Positions 62,282-64,000 of a DNA stretch of 64,000 nt are shown one piece after another; position 1 is the first letter of the stretch; each line of letters starts with the position of its first letter. Below the pieces are notes generated by a model. That model did not search any database. It was not told the DNA's origin and saw only the letters and a program-made list of their open reading frames with translations. The position numbers and the translations under genes were made by a program. The stretch comes from Sulfuriferula sp047300855 (GTDB lineage Bacteria > Pseudomonadota > Gammaproteobacteria > Burkholderiales > Sulfuriferulaceae), in assembly GCF_047300855.1 (NCBI RefSeq), contig NZ_CP170197.1, positions 1,054,001 through 1,118,000 on the forward strand. The letters run 5' to 3'.

Positions 62282-62308
62282 CACGAAAGACACGAAAGGC
62301 ACGAAATG
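62282..62308. repeat. Three tandem copies of a 9-base CACGAAAGR repeat
   Basis: Reads CACGAAAGA CACGAAAGG CACGAAATG. It lies in the 148-base gap between the reductase and the cytochrome gene, where no gene or terminator is evident. Similar CACGAAAGRCACGAAAG tracts are common dispersed elements in bacterial genomes. Confidence 0.6.
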
Positions 62309-62408
62309 GGGTAAGCAGGTATTTCGCCGTAAGACGTAAGCTCGCAAAATATTCAAGCGGCGAGGATGAGGCGACGAAGACAATACAGTTTTTGAATCTT
62401 TTGGTTGC

Positions 62409-63047
62409 CTATCTGTGGGGTGGCGCCTGCTCGAAGAACACTGTCATGCTCGCAATTTCTTCGTCGGTAAACGGGTTTTGCAACGTCGTCAGATGCACGC
62501 CATGGATGCCGCCCAGCATACGGGCGATGAATTCCTCCCGCGGAATGGTCGCGGCCATTGAAAAAAGATTGGGTGCCGGATTGGGTTGAGTCAGGACGGG
62601 GTTCAGATGGCAGCCGATACACAGGTTTTGATAAATATCCTGTCCGGTATGCAAACGCAAAGGCGTTGCAGTGAGGGGCAAAAAACCAGACATGTCTAAA
62701 GGCTGTCTCGATTCAAGCAGCTTCAGTTGTCTGGCGAATGTCTGGATATTGTTGTGGGCAAACTGGGTGCGCAAATCGGCGATTTGCTTGCCCGTAACGG
62801 ATTGCAAAGCCGGGGCTTCCTGAGCGGCATAACGCGCCAGCATTCCCAGAGTTCCGAGACTGCTGCGGATGCGTAGGCGCAAACCTTCGCGTCGCAATGG
62901 AGGCGTTGCCGGATTAAGCAGCAGTTGAGCATCGCCATACAAGACGGCGATCTCCACCTGCAGACGGCGCTCATGCTCGCCGCTCGCCCATGCAGGCAGG
63001 GCGGCAGCGAACAATACCAGGACGACCAGAACTCGGCCCAAACGCAC
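62409..63047 (-). CDS. Periplasmic c-type cytochrome
   Basis: A 212-residue protein with a signal peptide (MRLGRVLVVLVLFAAALPAW, cleavage after ASG) and a single haem motif CIGCH (143-147) in the C-terminal half. Sixth-ligand candidates are Met residues in NLFSMAATI and ARMLGGIHG. The N-terminal 100 residues are helical and unassigned. It lies 6 bases downstream of the rhodanese gene on the same strand, so both are likely exported together. Confidence 0.85.
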   Translation of the reverse strand: MRLGRVLVVLVLFAAALPAWASGEHERRLQVEIAVLYGDAQLLLNPATPPLRREGLRLRIRSSLGTLGMLARYAAQEAPALQSVTGKQIADLRTQFAHNNIQTFARQLKLLESRQPLDMSGFLPLTATPLRLHTGQDIYQNLCIGCHLNPVLTQPNPAPNLFSMAATIPREEFIARMLGGIHGVHLTTLQNPFTDEEIASMTVFFEQAPPHR

Positions 63048-63053
63048 AGGCCG

Positions 63054-63986
63054 TTATTCCACCTTGATTTTCTGCTCTATAGGCGCCTTCGGATCGGCGC
63101 TCCACTCGGCCATCGAACCATCGTAAACCTTGGCCAGTTTGTTGCCGAGCACTTCACTGGAAACGAACCAGCCCAGCGACGCCCAGTGGCCGGTATTGCA
63201 GAAGTTGATCTCTTCTCCTTTGAGGGGAATGCCTGCATCTTTATAGAGCTTTTCCAGTTCGGCCACGCTGCGGAATTTGCCGCCGTTATTGTCGGTGAGC
63301 CAGCTCTCCGGGAGATTCTTTGCACCTGGAATAGTGCCGTTGCGTTTGACCGCAGCGGGCGTCCGGTTGACTCCCAGATACTGGTCGTTGGGGCGATTAT
63401 CGACCAGCAGAACGCCGGATTTCCTGGCTTTTTCCACGTCGGCTTCCGTGGGGTACATGTCCTTGCGGAATTTTGCTACAAAGGTTTTCGGTTTGGGTTG
63501 ATTCATGCCGGTTTCGATCTTGTTGGCCTTGTCCGCCTCATAAGCGGCATATCCGCCATTCAGAATGGAAACGTCGTCGTGCCCCAGCACTTTGAACGTC
63601 CAATAAACGCGCGTGGCACTGCCCATGTCCAGGGCGTTGCTACCCGCCGAATAGATCACCACGTGGGAATTATCGTCGATGCCGAGGCTGCCGATCAGTT
63701 TCTCGATCTGCGGAATCGGCGGCAGCATGCCGGGTATGTTGTTCACTTTGGCGCGCCAGCCATCCTTCATATAATCGCTGTATATGGCGCACGGAATATG
63801 GCCGCGCAAATAATCTATTTTGGAGTGACCGTCGAGCTGGTTGCGAATATCCAATACCACAATTCCTGGCTTGCAGGAATTCTGCTTAATCCAGTTGGTG
63901 TCTACAAGCGGGCTATCGGCTACGGCGAATGCGGTCGCGCTTGCTGTCGCCAGCCAGGCTACAGTTAAAAACAATATCCGTTTCAT
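63054..63986 (-). CDS. Periplasmic tandem rhodanese (sulfurtransferase)
   Basis: A 310-residue protein with a signal peptide (MKRILFLTVAWLATASATAFA) and two rhodanese domains. The C-terminal one has the catalytic Cys263 in NFCNTGHW; the N-terminal one has Ser at the equivalent site (IYSAGSNALD) and is likely inactive, as usual for tandem rhodaneses. It would move sulfane sulfur in the periplasm. AAGGAGGAGA is an excellent ribosome binding site. It is the first gene of a pair with the cytochrome, suggesting a sulfur-oxidising electron link. Confidence 0.9.
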   Translation of the reverse strand: MKRILFLTVAWLATASATAFAVADSPLVDTNWIKQNSCKPGIVVLDIRNQLDGHSKIDYLRGHIPCAIYSDYMKDGWRAKVNNIPGMLPPIPQIEKLIGSLGIDDNSHVVIYSAGSNALDMGSATRVYWTFKVLGHDDVSILNGGYAAYEADKANKIETGMNQPKPKTFVAKFRKDMYPTEADVEKARKSGVLLVDNRPNDQYLGVNRTPAAVKRNGTIPGAKNLPESWLTDNNGGKFRSVAELEKLYKDAGIPLKGEEINFCNTGHWASLGWFVSSEVLGNKLAKVYDGSMAEWSADPKAPIEQKIKVE

Positions 63987-64000
63987 AATTTCTCCTCCTT

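Overview
This window is a moderately GC-rich chromosomal segment from a betaproteobacterium. The evidence is gene content and order: rlmE-ftsH-folP-glmM, tpiA-secG-tRNA-Leu-nuoABCDEFGHIJKLMN followed by a DUF2818 gene, and bamE-dapB-carAB-greA. A complete MSHA-type pilus locus, a periplasmic tandem rhodanese, a c-type cytochrome and an NsrR/truncated-globin module would fit the Nitrosomonadales (Gallionella/Sulfuricella-like sulfur or iron oxidisers). That placement is inference, not proof.

Layout. 1-1400: the 3' end of a type I restriction hsdR gene, a NIPSNAP protein and a tautomerase. 1467-7172: nadK, recN and a marR-emrA-emrB efflux operon with a palindromic operator. 7175-14700: fur, bamE, dapB, carAB (with a strong leader hairpin), greA, a small membrane protein and yhbY. 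14722-19562: rlmE, ftsH, folP and glmM. 19581-23690: phosphate uptake genes on the minus strand (pstS, then pstCAB) behind a PHO box. 23782-40268: tpiA, secG, tRNA-Leu(GAG) and the 14-gene complex I operon. The operon is interrupted between nuoF and nuoG by a 366-bp element with terminal inverted repeats. 40375-57973: an MSHA-type pilus locus (mshE, G, F, B, A, C, D, O, P, Q, I, a PilN-like gene, J, K, L, M, N). 57984-60205: two uncharacterised proteins and a ClC channel. 60220-62260: nsrR divergent from a group I truncated globin and a 2Fe-2S flavin reductase. 62409-63986: a periplasmic cytochrome c and a tandem rhodanese on the minus strand.

Most of the window is housekeeping. The unusual parts are four. 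(i) The nuoF/nuoG element has imperfect inverted repeats, a roughly 98-nt internal hairpin, and supplies the nuoF stop codon. (ii) A four-helix-bundle (IVP/S23-family) gene in the msh operon sits inside a perfect 32-bp A/T-rich heptameric inverted repeat. A second, gene-less copy of the same flanks lies at the mshJ/mshK junction and encodes part of the MshK signal peptide. (iii) Two sigma-54-like promoters each precede one of the pilin genes. (iv) A split NO-detoxification module (globin plus separate reductase) is apparently governed by NsrR. No CRISPR array, complete phage or IS transposase was seen.
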